From NCBI GenBank assembly GCA_934320645.1, contig CAKRFP010000005.1, positions 1-64,000 of the forward strand: DNA of 64,000 bases, read 5' to 3'. The stretch is from an uncultured Bariatricus sp. Its GTDB lineage: Bacteria; Bacillota; Clostridia; Lachnospirales; Lachnospiraceae. The notes beneath the pieces were generated by a model that was not told the origin of the DNA, searched no databases, and saw only the letters and a list, made by a program, of their open reading frames with translations. Made by a program: the position numbers and the translations under genes. The stretch's first letter is position 1; each line of letters begins with the position of its first letter. This document shows positions 51,078 through 60,334 of the stretch, piece after piece.

Positions 51078-52325
51078 ATGAATTTAGTAAACGAAGTAAT
51101 GGAATATGTCAGATCATGTGATCCAGAAGTAGGTGACGCTCTTTTTAAAGAGATGACCCGACAGAAAAGGAATCTGGAACTGATTGCCTCAGAAAATATC
51201 GTAAGTCCGGCAGTCATGCTCGCAATGGGAACCGTACCGACCAACAAATACGCAGAAGGATATCCTGGAAAGCGTTATTATGGCGGCTGTGAAGATGTAG
51301 ATATTCTTGAGAACATCGCTATTGAACGTGCTAAAAAATTATTCGGCTGCGAACATGTATGTGTACAGCCTCACTCCGGAGCAAGCGCAAATCTTGCCGT
51401 ATACCAGGCAATGCTGAAACCGGGTGATACCGTCATGGGAATGAATCTTGCACACGGCGGTCACCTTACTCATGGTTCTCCGGTCAACATGTCCGGTATC
51501 CTCTACAATTTTGTACCTTATAATGTAAATGATGAGGGATTTATTGATTACGATGAAGTGCGTCGTATTGCCAAAGAATGCAAACCCAAAATGATCGTTG
51601 CCGGTGCTTCCGCATATCCTCGTGAAATCAAATTCGACGTATTTGCTGATATTGCAAAAGAAGTCGGTGCTTACCTCTTTGTTGATATGGCACATATTGC
51701 AGGTCTCGTTGCTGCCGGTTTACACCAGAGCCCGGTACCTTATGCAGATATCGTAACGACCACCACCCACAAAACACTGCGTGGTCCAAGAGGCGGTATC
51801 ATCATGTGCCGTGAAAAATATGCAAAAGCGATCAACAAAGCAATCTTTCCTGGAACACAGGGTGGTCCTCTGATGCATATCATCGGTGCAAAAGCAGTCT
51901 GCTTCGGAGAAGCTTTAAAACCAGAATTCAAAGAATATCAGACACAGGTTATCAAAAATGCCAAATCCCTGGCTGAGGGATTGATTGCTGAAGGCTTTAA
52001 TCTTGTCAGCGGTGGTACCGATAATCATCTGATGCTGGTTGATCTCCAGAACATGAATATTACCGGAAAAGAACTGCAGAACCGTCTGGATGAAGTTCAC
52101 ATCACCGTCAATAAAAATGCAGTTCCAAACGATCCTGCCAGCCCGTTTGTCACAAGCGGTGTCAGAATCGGTACCCCGGCCGTAACAACACGCGGTCTGA
52201 AAGAAGAGGACATGAAGGAGATTGCACATCTTATCAAACTGACTGTTACAGATTTTGATACTAAAGCCGATGAAATCCGCTCTGCAGTCAATGCAATCTG
52301 CGCAAAATATCCATTATACGAATAA
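51078..52325 (+). CDS. glyA: Serine hydroxymethyltransferase
   Basis: The protein has 415 residues from ATG 51078, eight bases after AGGAGG. An in-frame frame reaches back into glgB but is not coding. The PLP lysine is K232 in TTTTHKTLRGPRGG. MAHIAGLVA and ELIASEN are other family blocks. It converts serine and tetrahydrofolate into glycine and methylene-tetrahydrofolate. It may be partly co-transcribed with glgB, since the hairpin between them is weak. Confidence 0.97.
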   Translation: MNLVNEVMEYVRSCDPEVGDALFKEMTRQKRNLELIASENIVSPAVMLAMGTVPTNKYAEGYPGKRYYGGCEDVDILENIAIERAKKLFGCEHVCVQPHSGASANLAVYQAMLKPGDTVMGMNLAHGGHLTHGSPVNMSGILYNFVPYNVNDEGFIDYDEVRRIAKECKPKMIVAGASAYPREIKFDVFADIAKEVGAYLFVDMAHIAGLVAAGLHQSPVPYADIVTTTTHKTLRGPRGGIIMCREKYAKAINKAIFPGTQGGPLMHIIGAKAVCFGEALKPEFKEYQTQVIKNAKSLAEGLIAEGFNLVSGGTDNHLMLVDLQNMNITGKELQNRLDEVHITVNKNAVPNDPASPFVTSGVRIGTPAVTTRGLKEEDMKEIAHLIKLTVTDFDTKADEIRSAVNAICAKYPLYE

Positions 52326-52338
52326 TTGATTCCACCAA

Positions 52339-52662
52339 TTATTTTCTTAACATTTCCCGGATTCGTTCTTCCAGAGTTTCTTCTGGAAGAACTCCGGTTG
52401 TATATCCACAGATTTTTCCATCTCTGTACACCACAAACGTCGGTACAATCTCAATGCCTATATACTCTGCAATCTCTTTCGATATATCAATATCAATCTT
52501 ATAAAAAATCCATTTTCCCTGATACCGGCTGGCAATCCTTTCCACAACAGGATACATCATTCCGCACTTTGGGCACCATGATGCATAAAACTCCACAACC
52601 ACCGGCAGCTTCTGCCTTCCGACTGCATTTTCATAATCTTTCGTGATCAATGCGATACCCAT
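52339..52662 (-). CDS. Thioredoxin-like protein with WCPKC active site
   Basis: The 107-residue protein has the thioredoxin fold, VVVEFYASWCPKCGMMYPVV at residues 20-39, and IVPTFVVYRDG with the cis-proline. The active site is WCPKC, not WCGPC; the different inner pair changes the redox potential and partner choice, so it may not be the main thioredoxin. GAGGGA precedes the ATG. It lies convergent with glyA, with stops 13 bp apart and no hairpin in between. Confidence 0.93.
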   Translation of the reverse strand: MGIALITKDYENAVGRQKLPVVVEFYASWCPKCGMMYPVVERIASRYQGKWIFYKIDIDISKEIAEYIGIEIVPTFVVYRDGKICGYTTGVLPEETLEERIREMLRK

Positions 52663-52696
52663 ACACTTCCCTCATTTCTGCTATCTTAAGCTATGT

Positions 52697-52746
52697 AAAA
52701 AAAGACCGGCTTTAGTGGCATCCGCATTTCGGATTTAAGATCCGGT
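52697..52746 (-). terminator. Minus-strand terminator before the thioredoxin gene
   Basis: On the minus strand ACCGG (plus 52742-52746) pairs with CCGGT (52705-52709), with an inner ATCCG/CGGAT, then CTTTTTTT (52697-52704). It ends a transcript that comes from beyond 52750. Confidence 0.65.
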
Positions 52747-52852
52747 AAACCTCCTGAAAAGAATTTCTGAAACAGATCAGCTTTTTATTAAATCCCGGAT
52801 TCTTATAGCAAAACCCCCGCATACAATTCTGAAAATGATGCTTTTTCCGCAT
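52712..52852 (-). CDS. Possible 46-residue Cys-containing small protein
   Basis: The minus-strand frame from ATG 52852 to TAA 52712 gives MRKKHHFQNCMRGFCYKNPG and then NKKLICFRN ... NPKCGCH, with five Cys (C10, C15, C27, C43, C45). AGGGA lies nine bases before the ATG. The stop lies inside the terminator at 52697-52746, and trmB's terminator lies upstream, so it would be a separate small transcript. I know no match; it may be chance. Confidence 0.3.
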   Translation of the reverse strand: MRKKHHFQNCMRGFCYKNPGFNKKLICFRNSFQEVYRILNPKCGCH

Positions 52853-52891
52853 ATCTGTTCATCCCTGACTTTCTCTTTCTACAATATATGC

Positions 52892-52933
52892 AAAAAGACA
52901 GCCGATGTGCGGATTGCTCCGTATCAGCTGTCT
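52892..52933 (-). terminator. Terminator of trmB
   Basis: On the minus strand AGACAGC (52927-52933) pairs with GCTGTCT (52896-52902), with extra pairs inside, followed by TTTTTG (52891-52896). Confidence 0.75.
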
Positions 52934-53005
52934 CTTATATTGCCAGGGATCATCTTACGCACTCAGTACCTTTATGATCTGCCTGTTGCATTTTATTCAA
53001 TTGTC

Positions 53006-53662
53006 TTACTGGCGCATTGCGATCAGCTTGTGGATCGGATGTCCCTGTGCTGAGAATTTCTCCTCGTACTCCGTCATAACATTTCCTCTGCTGAGTGTCG
53101 GATCATTGTGAAGATCATAGGTCTTCGCCAGAAGTACCCAGCCTGCCAGTTCCACCTGTTCCAGAGAAAAGTCAAACAATTCTCTGTTGTCTGTCTTAAA
53201 TTCAACTACGCCGTCAAAAGCAAGAATCTTATCATACCGCTCGAAAAACTGCTTGGATGTAAGTCTGCGCTTTGCATGACGTGCTTTCGGCCACGGATCT
53301 GAAAAATTCAGATAAATCTTGTCAATCTCTCCGACAGCAAAAACCTCCGGCAGATTGGTTGCATCCATACAGATAAAGCGAATATTGTTAACATCCTTGT
53401 ATTCCTCGTCATTGTCAAAGCGTTCCAACGCCCGAAGCAGTACGCTAGAATAACGTTCGATACCGATATAATTGATCGATGGATTCTCCTTTGCCAGTGT
53501 CAGAAGAAACTGTCCTTTTCCCATTCCAATCTCAATGTGGATCGGATTCTCAGGATTCTGAAAAGTCTCTTTCCAGGTGCCGCGATATCTGGTCTCATTT
53601 TTAATTACAAGGGGATGAGCGGTCAGATAAGCATCTGCTCCCGGTACATTTCTTAACCTCAT
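53006..53662 (-). CDS. trmB: tRNA (guanine-N7)-methyltransferase
   Basis: The protein has 218 residues from ATG 53662. MRLRNVPGA is the usual N-terminus of the family, and GAGGAAG precedes it; a codon at 53707 would add 15 unrelated residues. EIGMGKGQFLLTLA binds S-adenosylmethionine; FSDPWPKARHAKRRL is the active-site block. It methylates G46 of tRNAs. It is a single-gene unit, divergent from the V-ATPase operon. Confidence 0.97.
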   Translation of the reverse strand: MRLRNVPGADAYLTAHPLVIKNETRYRGTWKETFQNPENPIHIEIGMGKGQFLLTLAKENPSINYIGIERYSSVLLRALERFDNDEEYKDVNNIRFICMDATNLPEVFAVGEIDKIYLNFSDPWPKARHAKRRLTSKQFFERYDKILAFDGVVEFKTDNRELFDFSLEQVELAGWVLLAKTYDLHNDPTLSRGNVMTEYEEKFSAQGHPIHKLIAMRQ

Positions 53663-53877
53663 ATATCTTCCTCTTCCTTTAGTGAAAATATGTATAACCT
53701 TATTCATTTTATACTATTCTGAAATATTTGAAAACCCAAAAATACATTTTATAAGTTTTGTATAAAATATTCTTATGGTATTCTCTTATTTTTTAGTAGA
53801 ATTTTCTAATTTAAAGTAGTAGAATATGTATGCATTATTAAAAATATATAAATAATTTTTAAGAAAGGAGTCGGACA

Positions 53878-54189
53878 ATGGATCATATTGTTAAAAAGCT
53901 CTCCGAAATCGAACACGCAGCCGAAGCTGTTGTGGAACACGCGGAACTGGAGAAATCAGAACTGGAAGAACGCATTCAAAATGAACGCAATCTGTTTGAC
54001 AAACAACTTGAAGATCACACCCAAAAGGAGCTGAACGATATCCACAAAGGATTAAACCGTCAGATGAATGAGATTCTTGCAAGGCAGAACCGCAAGAACC
54101 AGACAGCGATCGAAGAACTTAAAAAAGATTTTGAAGAAAAGCATACGGCATATGCCGAGAAAATTGTCAGACGTATCATAGAGGGATAG
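53878..54189 (+). CDS. V-type ATPase peripheral-stalk subunit G/H
   Basis: The 103-residue protein is almost wholly charged helix with heptad-like Glu/Lys spacing (ELEERIQNERNLFDKQLEDH), as expected for the coiled-coil subunit G/H (NtpF/AhaH) that pairs with subunit E in the peripheral stalk. AAAGGAG precedes the ATG. It is the first gene of a nine-gene V-ATPase operon. No strong promoter consensus was found in the AT-rich 215 bp before it. Confidence 0.85.
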   Translation: MDHIVKKLSEIEHAAEAVVEHAELEKSELEERIQNERNLFDKQLEDHTQKELNDIHKGLNRQMNEILARQNRKNQTAIEELKKDFEEKHTAYAEKIVRRIIEG

Positions 54190-54192
54190 CAT

Positions 54193-55239
54193 ATGGGAAA
54201 TTTACTTGCATACAGTGGCATCGTAACAAAAGTACGCGCCATGCAGGCGAAACTGCTCACTGATGAAGATTTCCGGAACATCGCCGCATTTCATACAGTA
54301 ACCGAAGTTGCTGCTTATCTCAAAGAACATCCCGGATATCGGAATGTCCTTGCAGATATGGACGAGAACCATCTTCACCGCGGTGAGATCGAGAAACTTC
54401 TTGTACAGTCACTCTACAGTGATTACACACGCCTGTACCGTTTTTCCGGAATGGATCAGAAAAAGTTCCTGGAGCTTTATCTGAAGCGCTATGAGATGAA
54501 TCTGATCAACTACTGTCTGCGTATTGTATTCAACCACTATCAGAAGCCTTTTGATCTGGATCACAAGAAAGTATTCTTTGACAAATATTCCGATCTCTCC
54601 ATCGACAAACTGATCACTTCGGGGAATATCAGCGAGCTGGTGGAAAATTTAAAGGGCACGGAATACTATGCGCCGTTAAAACGTCTGGAAAATGCGGAGA
54701 ACCCAACCCTTTTCGATTACGACCTGGCACTAAATCTGTATTATTTTACAACCATGTGGAAGAAGCGCAAAAAGATTCTGAAGCATAAAGAGCTGGAGAT
54801 TTTTACCAAAGATGCCGGAACCAAGATCGATCTGCTGAACCTGCAGTGGATCTACCGGGCGAAAAAGTACTACAACATGCTTCCACCGGATATTTCCACC
54901 TTACTGATCCCGGTACATTACCGGATTCATGTAGACCAGTTGAAGGATCTTGTAGAAGCACCGTCCGTCGATGAATTTTTAAAACTGGTTGCAAAGACGC
55001 CTTATCTGCGTCACACCGGCAGCCAGACACCACAGTCCATCGAGGCAATTTATAAAGACTGCCTGTATCGTCTCTACCTGGCAGACAGAAGAAGCAATCC
55101 GTATTCCATCGCAACCGTGAATACCTATCTTTTTCTGAAAGAGGAGGAGCTTGATAAGCTTACAACTGTGCTCGAATGTGTTCGCTACGGACTTCCTGCA
55201 CGTGAGACATTAACTTATATAGGAGGAACAGCGAAATGA
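54193..55239 (+). CDS. ntpC: V-type ATPase subunit C
   Basis: The 348-residue protein belongs to the V-ATPase AC39/subunit C family (KVRAMQAKLLTDEDF, SVDEFLKLVAKTPY, DRRSNPYSIATVNTYLFLKE). It links the rotor to the membrane ring as the central-stalk socket. Its start lies 3 bp after the preceding stop and it overlaps the next gene by 4 bp, so the genes are translated together. Confidence 0.95.
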   Translation: MGNLLAYSGIVTKVRAMQAKLLTDEDFRNIAAFHTVTEVAAYLKEHPGYRNVLADMDENHLHRGEIEKLLVQSLYSDYTRLYRFSGMDQKKFLELYLKRYEMNLINYCLRIVFNHYQKPFDLDHKKVFFDKYSDLSIDKLITSGNISELVENLKGTEYYAPLKRLENAENPTLFDYDLALNLYYFTTMWKKRKKILKHKELEIFTKDAGTKIDLLNLQWIYRAKKYYNMLPPDISTLLIPVHYRIHVDQLKDLVEAPSVDEFLKLVAKTPYLRHTGSQTPQSIEAIYKDCLYRLYLADRRSNPYSIATVNTYLFLKEEELDKLTTVLECVRYGLPARETLTYIGGTAK

Positions 55240-57170
55240 TTGTTAAGATGAAGTTCCTGAGCATTACCGGACCACGCGCCGACATCGACCGCATGACAAA
55301 CCGGTATCTTTCCAAATATGAGATGCAGCTTGAAAATGCACTCACGGAACTCAAGACAGTAGATAATCTGATGCCATTTCTTGAAATGAACCCTTACCGT
55401 GATCCACTCGCTAAAGTGACACAGTTTCTGGGATATATGAAAGACATGACAGCAGAGCCATCCTTTGATCAGAGCGAAGATGAAATCCTTGAGATGATCC
55501 GCTCCATCAATCATGACTACATGGATCTGCAGCAACAAAAAGAAGAACTGAAAAGAAAGAGAGAGAATATCCAGACACGTATGAAAGTCCTGGAACCTTT
55601 TACTTCTCTGGACTTTGACCTGCATGAGATCATGCAGTACAAATACATCCGCACAAGATTTGGAAAAATCAATGTAGATTATTATCACCGGCTGGAAAAA
55701 GCGCTTCTTGAAGACATTGATGCATTATTTCTGGAAGGCTCCAGAGATGCATCTTATGTATACGGTATTTATTTTGTATCAGATGCCGATGCCGGAAAGG
55801 TCGATTCGATCATGCGGTCTCTCCACTTTGAAAAAGTCGATCTGCAGGAAGATTTTGGCGGAACTCCGCTGGAAGCCTACCGAAGCCTTGATAAAGAAGT
55901 ACAGAGCCTGACCGATGAGATTCAGTCAGTGAAAGATAAACGTCAGGAAATGTTCCGTAAGAATGCTTCTAGGCTGCTCGGTGCAAGAATCCAGCTGGAA
56001 CGTTTTTCCGATAACTTCGATATCCGTAAATTTGCGGCACGAACCGAGACAGACGAGCAGGAAGAATACTATATTCTCTGCGGCTGGATGTCGGAAGAAG
56101 ATGCCAATGCATTTATCAAAGAGGCTCAGGGAGATGACAAAGTTTACATCGTGGTAGAAGAGGACCGGGAGCAGTATTTCGGGGAACCACCTACCAAGCT
56201 TGAGAATCCAAAGCTCTTCAAACCATTTGAAATGTTTATCAAGATGTACGGACTTCCGCAGAGTGGTGAGATGGATCCGACCATTTTTGTCGGTATCATG
56301 TACAGCTTTATCTTCGGCGCCATGTTCGGGGATGTCGGTCAGGGGCTGCTGCTCTTTATCGGCGGTGCGATCCTGTATTTCACAAAGAAAATGAACCTTG
56401 CCGGAATCGTATCACTTGCCGGAATCTTCTCCACCTTCTTTGGATTTATGTTTGGAAGTGTGTTTGGATTTGAAGACATTATTAAAGCCAGATGGATCCG
56501 ACCGATCAACCACATGACAACCTTACCGTTTATCGGAAAGCTGAATACAGTATTTATCGTATCGATTGCTTTTGGTATGGGAATCATCCTGATTTCTATG
56601 ATCTTCCATATTATCAACGGCATCCGTGCCAAAGATACCGAAGCAACCTGGTTTGATGCAAACGGCGTGGCAGGGCTGGTATTCTACGGGGCAGCTGTTA
56701 CCTGCATCGTTCTTTTCATGACAGGTCATTCTCTGCCGGGCGGAATCATTCTCGCAGTGATGTTCGGTGTTCCGCTTCTTCTGATCGCACTGAAGGAACC
56801 GCTGACGAACAAGATCAAAAAGAAAACCGAAAAAATGGAACAGAGCAAAGCAATGTTTGTCACCCAGGCATTCTTTGAATTATTTGAAACCCTGCTCAGC
56901 TATTTTTCAAATACGCTTTCCTTTATCCGTATCGGTGCATTTGCAGTCAGCCACGCTTCCATCATGGAGGTTGTACTGATGCTTGCCGGTGCCGAAAGCG
57001 GGCATATCAACTGGGTAGTGATCGTACTCGGCAACCTGTTTGTATGTGGATTCGAAGGACTGATCGTTGGAATCCAGGTTCTGAGACTTGTCTATTACGA
57101 AATGTTCAGCCGCTTCTACAAAGGCAGCGGCCGCGAATTTAAACCTTATACAGGTACTGCAAAAAATTAG
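55236..57170 (+). CDS. ntpI: V-type ATPase subunit I
   Basis: The 644-residue protein has a soluble half (1-320) with coiled-coil stretches (SINHDYMDLQQQKEELKRKR), then seven or so membrane helices. GAMFGDVGQGLLLF and LSFIRIGAFAVSHASI are the half-channel blocks; the Arg in FIRIGAF is the one that faces the ring carboxylate. It is the stator of the membrane motor. The operon is a rotary pump or synthase for H+ or Na+. Confidence 0.96.
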   Translation: MIVKMKFLSITGPRADIDRMTNRYLSKYEMQLENALTELKTVDNLMPFLEMNPYRDPLAKVTQFLGYMKDMTAEPSFDQSEDEILEMIRSINHDYMDLQQQKEELKRKRENIQTRMKVLEPFTSLDFDLHEIMQYKYIRTRFGKINVDYYHRLEKALLEDIDALFLEGSRDASYVYGIYFVSDADAGKVDSIMRSLHFEKVDLQEDFGGTPLEAYRSLDKEVQSLTDEIQSVKDKRQEMFRKNASRLLGARIQLERFSDNFDIRKFAARTETDEQEEYYILCGWMSEEDANAFIKEAQGDDKVYIVVEEDREQYFGEPPTKLENPKLFKPFEMFIKMYGLPQSGEMDPTIFVGIMYSFIFGAMFGDVGQGLLLFIGGAILYFTKKMNLAGIVSLAGIFSTFFGFMFGSVFGFEDIIKARWIRPINHMTTLPFIGKLNTVFIVSIAFGMGIILISMIFHIINGIRAKDTEATWFDANGVAGLVFYGAAVTCIVLFMTGHSLPGGIILAVMFGVPLLLIALKEPLTNKIKKKTEKMEQSKAMFVTQAFFELFETLLSYFSNTLSFIRIGAFAVSHASIMEVVLMLAGAESGHINWVVIVLGNLFVCGFEGLIVGIQVLRLVYYEMFSRFYKGSGREFKPYTGTAKN

Positions 57171-57195
57171 TTTTTCATTTTAGGAGGAAATTATC

Positions 57196-57630
57196 ATGAC
57201 TTTAGCAACTAAACTTATTCTCATTGCCGCACTGGTTTTAAGCATTTTCATTCCATTCGGATATTACCTGCTCGGAGAAAAAAATAAAGGACGTTATAAA
57301 TGCGCTCTTGCCTTCAATGTTCTTTCTTACTTTGGAACCTTCCTTGTAGCAGGGATCATGCTCTTTGGAAGTGTACCGGTACATGCAGCAGACGCCGCAG
57401 CCTCAGGCGCAGGTCTTTCAACCGGTCTTGGTTACATTGCAGCAGCTCTTGTTACCGGTCTTTCCTGCATCGGTGGTGGTATTGCCGTAGCAAGTGCAGC
57501 AAGCGCAGCCCTTGGAGCTATCAGCGAGGATTCCAGCGTCCTTGGTAAATCCCTTATCTTCGTAGGTCTTGCAGAAGGTGTATGCCTGTACGGTCTTATC
57601 ATCTCCTTCATGATCATCAGCAGACTGTAA
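57196..57630 (+). CDS. ntpK: V-type ATPase ring subunit K with an extended N-terminal half
   Basis: The 144-residue protein has four hydrophobic segments. The last two (GLGYIAAALVTGLSCIGGGI, then SLIFVGLAEGVCLYG with carboxylate E127) are the ring hairpin. The first two (LATKLILIAALVLSIFI and NVLSYFGTFLVAGIML) lack Glu and the Gly-rich repeats of a c-subunit hairpin, and end SVPVHAADA, which looks like a signal-peptidase site. So only one ion-binding hairpin per chain is seen. AGGAGG precedes the ATG. Confidence 0.93.
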   Translation: MTLATKLILIAALVLSIFIPFGYYLLGEKNKGRYKCALAFNVLSYFGTFLVAGIMLFGSVPVHAADAAASGAGLSTGLGYIAAALVTGLSCIGGGIAVASAASAALGAISEDSSVLGKSLIFVGLAEGVCLYGLIISFMIISRL

Positions 57631-57632
57631 TC

Positions 57633-57941
57633 ATGAAGATGTATCTGATCAGTGACAACGTGGATACTTATACCGGAATGCGGCTTGCCGGCGTGGACGG
57701 TGTCGTAGTTCATGAAAAGCAGGAACTGCGTGATGCGCTGGAAACTGCCATGAACGACAAGTCGATCGGTATCGTTCTTCTGACGGAACGCTTTGGAAGA
57801 GAATTTCCGGATCTCATCGATGAGATCAAGTTAAAAAGAAAGATGCCTCTTCTGATCGAAATTCCGGACAGACACGGAACAGGACGTAAAAAGGATTTCA
57901 TTACCTCATACGTCAATGAAGCGATTGGACTGAAACTTTAA
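57633..57941 (+). CDS. ntpG: V-type ATPase subunit F
   Basis: The protein has 102 residues from ATG 57633, two bases past the ntpK stop; a frame back to 57582 overlaps ntpK. YLISDNVDTYTGMRLAGVDG and LLTERFGREF match subunit F (NtpG), a central rotor piece that fits on subunit D. Translation is probably coupled to ntpK, since no strong ribosome site is present. Confidence 0.93.
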   Translation: MKMYLISDNVDTYTGMRLAGVDGVVVHEKQELRDALETAMNDKSIGIVLLTERFGREFPDLIDEIKLKRKMPLLIEIPDRHGTGRKKDFITSYVNEAIGLKL

Positions 57942-57966
57942 CTAGAAAGGCATAGAAGGTGAGACA

Positions 57967-58557
57967 ATGACGCTTGAAGAGAAAATAGCGCATTTACAGG
58001 AAACGGTCATGACTGAAGCCCGTTCTGAAGGAAATGCAATCATTGACAATCACAAAAAAGCGCTTGAATCTTTATTTGAAAAGCATAAAAAAGAAGCGAC
58101 CGCACAGTCTGAGGTCCGCATCAAATCCGAGACCTTAAGAGCCAGAAGGCAGGTAAATCAAGCTGCGGCAAAAGCCGAAACCGAACTGAAACGTGCTCTT
58201 GGCAAAACACAAAATGAATTAAAAGTCAGGCTGTTTGATGAAGTAAAGGAGCTTCTTTCTGACTTTACAAAAACAGACGAATATCTGGACTATCTCTGCA
58301 GCAAAATCCGCGAAGCCGCACGCTTTGCCGACGGCGAGGAGATGACCATTTATATTTCTCCTTCTGATAAGGAGAAACAGACAGAACTGGAAAAACGTAC
58401 CGGCATGACGATCACCATCAGTGAATATGATTTTATGGGCGGTATGCGTGCTGTAATCCGAGGCCGTAATATTCTGATCGATCACAGCTTCCAGGCTGCA
58501 GTCGATCACGAATATCATCAGTTCAGTTTTGCAGCAGGAGGTGCAGGAATTGAATAA
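57967..58557 (+). CDS. ntpE: V-type ATPase subunit E
   Basis: The 196-residue protein has a long N-terminal helix (KIAHLQETVMTEARSEGNAI) rich in Glu/Lys and a C-terminal globular part with a MGGMRAVIRG motif. This is the layout of peripheral-stalk subunit E. Its end overlaps the start of ntpA by 8 bp. Confidence 0.93.
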   Translation: MTLEEKIAHLQETVMTEARSEGNAIIDNHKKALESLFEKHKKEATAQSEVRIKSETLRARRQVNQAAAKAETELKRALGKTQNELKVRLFDEVKELLSDFTKTDEYLDYLCSKIREAARFADGEEMTIYISPSDKEKQTELEKRTGMTITISEYDFMGGMRAVIRGRNILIDHSFQAAVDHEYHQFSFAAGGAGIE

Positions 58558-60319
58558 GACAGCAACTATTTATGGAATAAACGGTCCGGTCATCTATCTG
58601 AAGGGTGACACCGGATTCATGATGTCGGAAATGGTCTATGTGGGAAAGGAAAAGCTGGTTGGCGAAGTCATTTCCCTGGATAAAGACCTCACGACTGTTC
58701 AGGTCTATGAAGAGACTTCCGGACTGAAACCGGGAGAGATCGTAGAGGCTTCCGGAAGCCCGGTATCTGTAACTCTGGCACCTGGAATCCTGAACAATAT
58801 TTTTGACGGAATCGAACGCCCGCTTGAGCAGATCGCAAATGTGGGCGGCGGTGCATTTATCACCCGCGGCGTCAGCGTTGATTCGCTTGACCGCGACAAA
58901 TTATGGGATACCCACATCACCGTGGCCAAAGGAGATTACCTTCACGGCGGAGATATTATAGCGGAGGTTCCTGAGACCAGTGCGATCGTACACAAATGCA
59001 TGGTTCCGCCGGATGTGGAAGGTGAAGTAATCTGCTGCGCATCGGACGGAGAATACCGGATTGAAGATACACTCGTCACTCTGCGGCTTTCCGACGGAAC
59101 AGAAAAACAACTCAACATGATACAGCACTGGCCGATCCGTAAGGCGCGCCCGACAAGCTACCGTTTCCCGGCAAGTGTTCCTCTGATCACCGGACAGCGT
59201 ATCCTGGATACCATGTTCCCAATCGCCAAGGGCGGAACTGCAGCAATCCCAGGCGGATTCGGTACCGGAAAAACCATGACTCAGCACCAGATTGCCAAAT
59301 GGTCTGACGCCGATATCATCATCTACATCGGCTGTGGCGAGCGTGGAAATGAAATGACACAGGTGTTGGAGGAGTTTTCAGAGCTTGTGGATCCAAAGAG
59401 CGGCAATCCGCTGATGGACAGAACTACTCTGATCGCCAATACCTCCAACATGCCGGTAGCTGCCCGTGAAGCAAGTATTTACACCGGACTTACCCTGGCT
59501 GAATATTACCGTGACATGGGTTATGACGTAGCGATCATGGCTGACTCTACTTCCCGCTGGGCTGAAGCCTTACGTGAGCTTTCCGGCCGTCTGGAAGAGA
59601 TGCCGGCAGAAGAAGGTTTCCCGGCTTACCTCGCCAGCCGTCTGTCCGCTTTTTACGAGCGCGCAGGCATGATGCATAACTTAAATGGCAGTGACGGATC
59701 CGTGACCATTATCGGCGCCGTATCGCCTCAGGGAGGCGATTTCTCCGAGCCGGTCACCCAGAACACCAAACGTTTCGTCCGCTGCTTCTGGGGTCTGGAC
59801 AAGAGCCTTGCCTACGCAAGACATTTCCCGGCGATCCACTGGCTGACCAGCTACAGCGAGTATCTGACCGATCTCGCCGCCTGGTACCACGACAATGTAT
59901 CACCGAAATTCGTTGACTACCGCAACCGCATCATGGCACTTCTGAATCAGGAAAGCAGCCTGATGGAAATCGTAAAGCTGATTGGAAGTGATGTACTTCC
60001 GGACGATCAGAAGCTGGTTCTGGAAATCGCAAGAGTCATCCGTCTCGGATTTTTACAGCAGAATGCATTCCACAAGGATGATACCTGTGTCTCTCTGCAG
60101 AAGCAGTACAAAATGATGGAGATCATTTTATATTTATACAAACGCTGCCGCGAACTGGTAGCCATGAATATGCCAATGTCTGTCCTCAAAGAGGAAAATA
60201 TTTTTGAACGTGTCATTTCGATCAAATATGATGTCCCGAATGACAATCTCCAGCTCCTTGACCAGTATATGGCAGACATTGATGCTTTCCATGACCGTAT
60301 CATGGAAAAGAACGCGTAA
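58550..60319 (+). CDS. ntpA: V-type ATPase catalytic subunit A
   Basis: The protein has 589 residues from TTG 58550, behind AGGAGGTG (58536-58543). The Walker A loop is GGFGTGKT (235-242), and the insert typical of A subunits lies about 110-200. Other blocks are GCGERGNEM and SRWAEALRE. It binds and hydrolyses ATP at the A/B interface. Confidence 0.97.
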   Translation: MNKTATIYGINGPVIYLKGDTGFMMSEMVYVGKEKLVGEVISLDKDLTTVQVYEETSGLKPGEIVEASGSPVSVTLAPGILNNIFDGIERPLEQIANVGGGAFITRGVSVDSLDRDKLWDTHITVAKGDYLHGGDIIAEVPETSAIVHKCMVPPDVEGEVICCASDGEYRIEDTLVTLRLSDGTEKQLNMIQHWPIRKARPTSYRFPASVPLITGQRILDTMFPIAKGGTAAIPGGFGTGKTMTQHQIAKWSDADIIIYIGCGERGNEMTQVLEEFSELVDPKSGNPLMDRTTLIANTSNMPVAAREASIYTGLTLAEYYRDMGYDVAIMADSTSRWAEALRELSGRLEEMPAEEGFPAYLASRLSAFYERAGMMHNLNGSDGSVTIIGAVSPQGGDFSEPVTQNTKRFVRCFWGLDKSLAYARHFPAIHWLTSYSEYLTDLAAWYHDNVSPKFVDYRNRIMALLNQESSLMEIVKLIGSDVLPDDQKLVLEIARVIRLGFLQQNAFHKDDTCVSLQKQYKMMEIILYLYKRCRELVAMNMPMSVLKEENIFERVISIKYDVPNDNLQLLDQYMADIDAFHDRIMEKNA

Positions 60320-60334
60320 GGAGGGAAAATAAAA

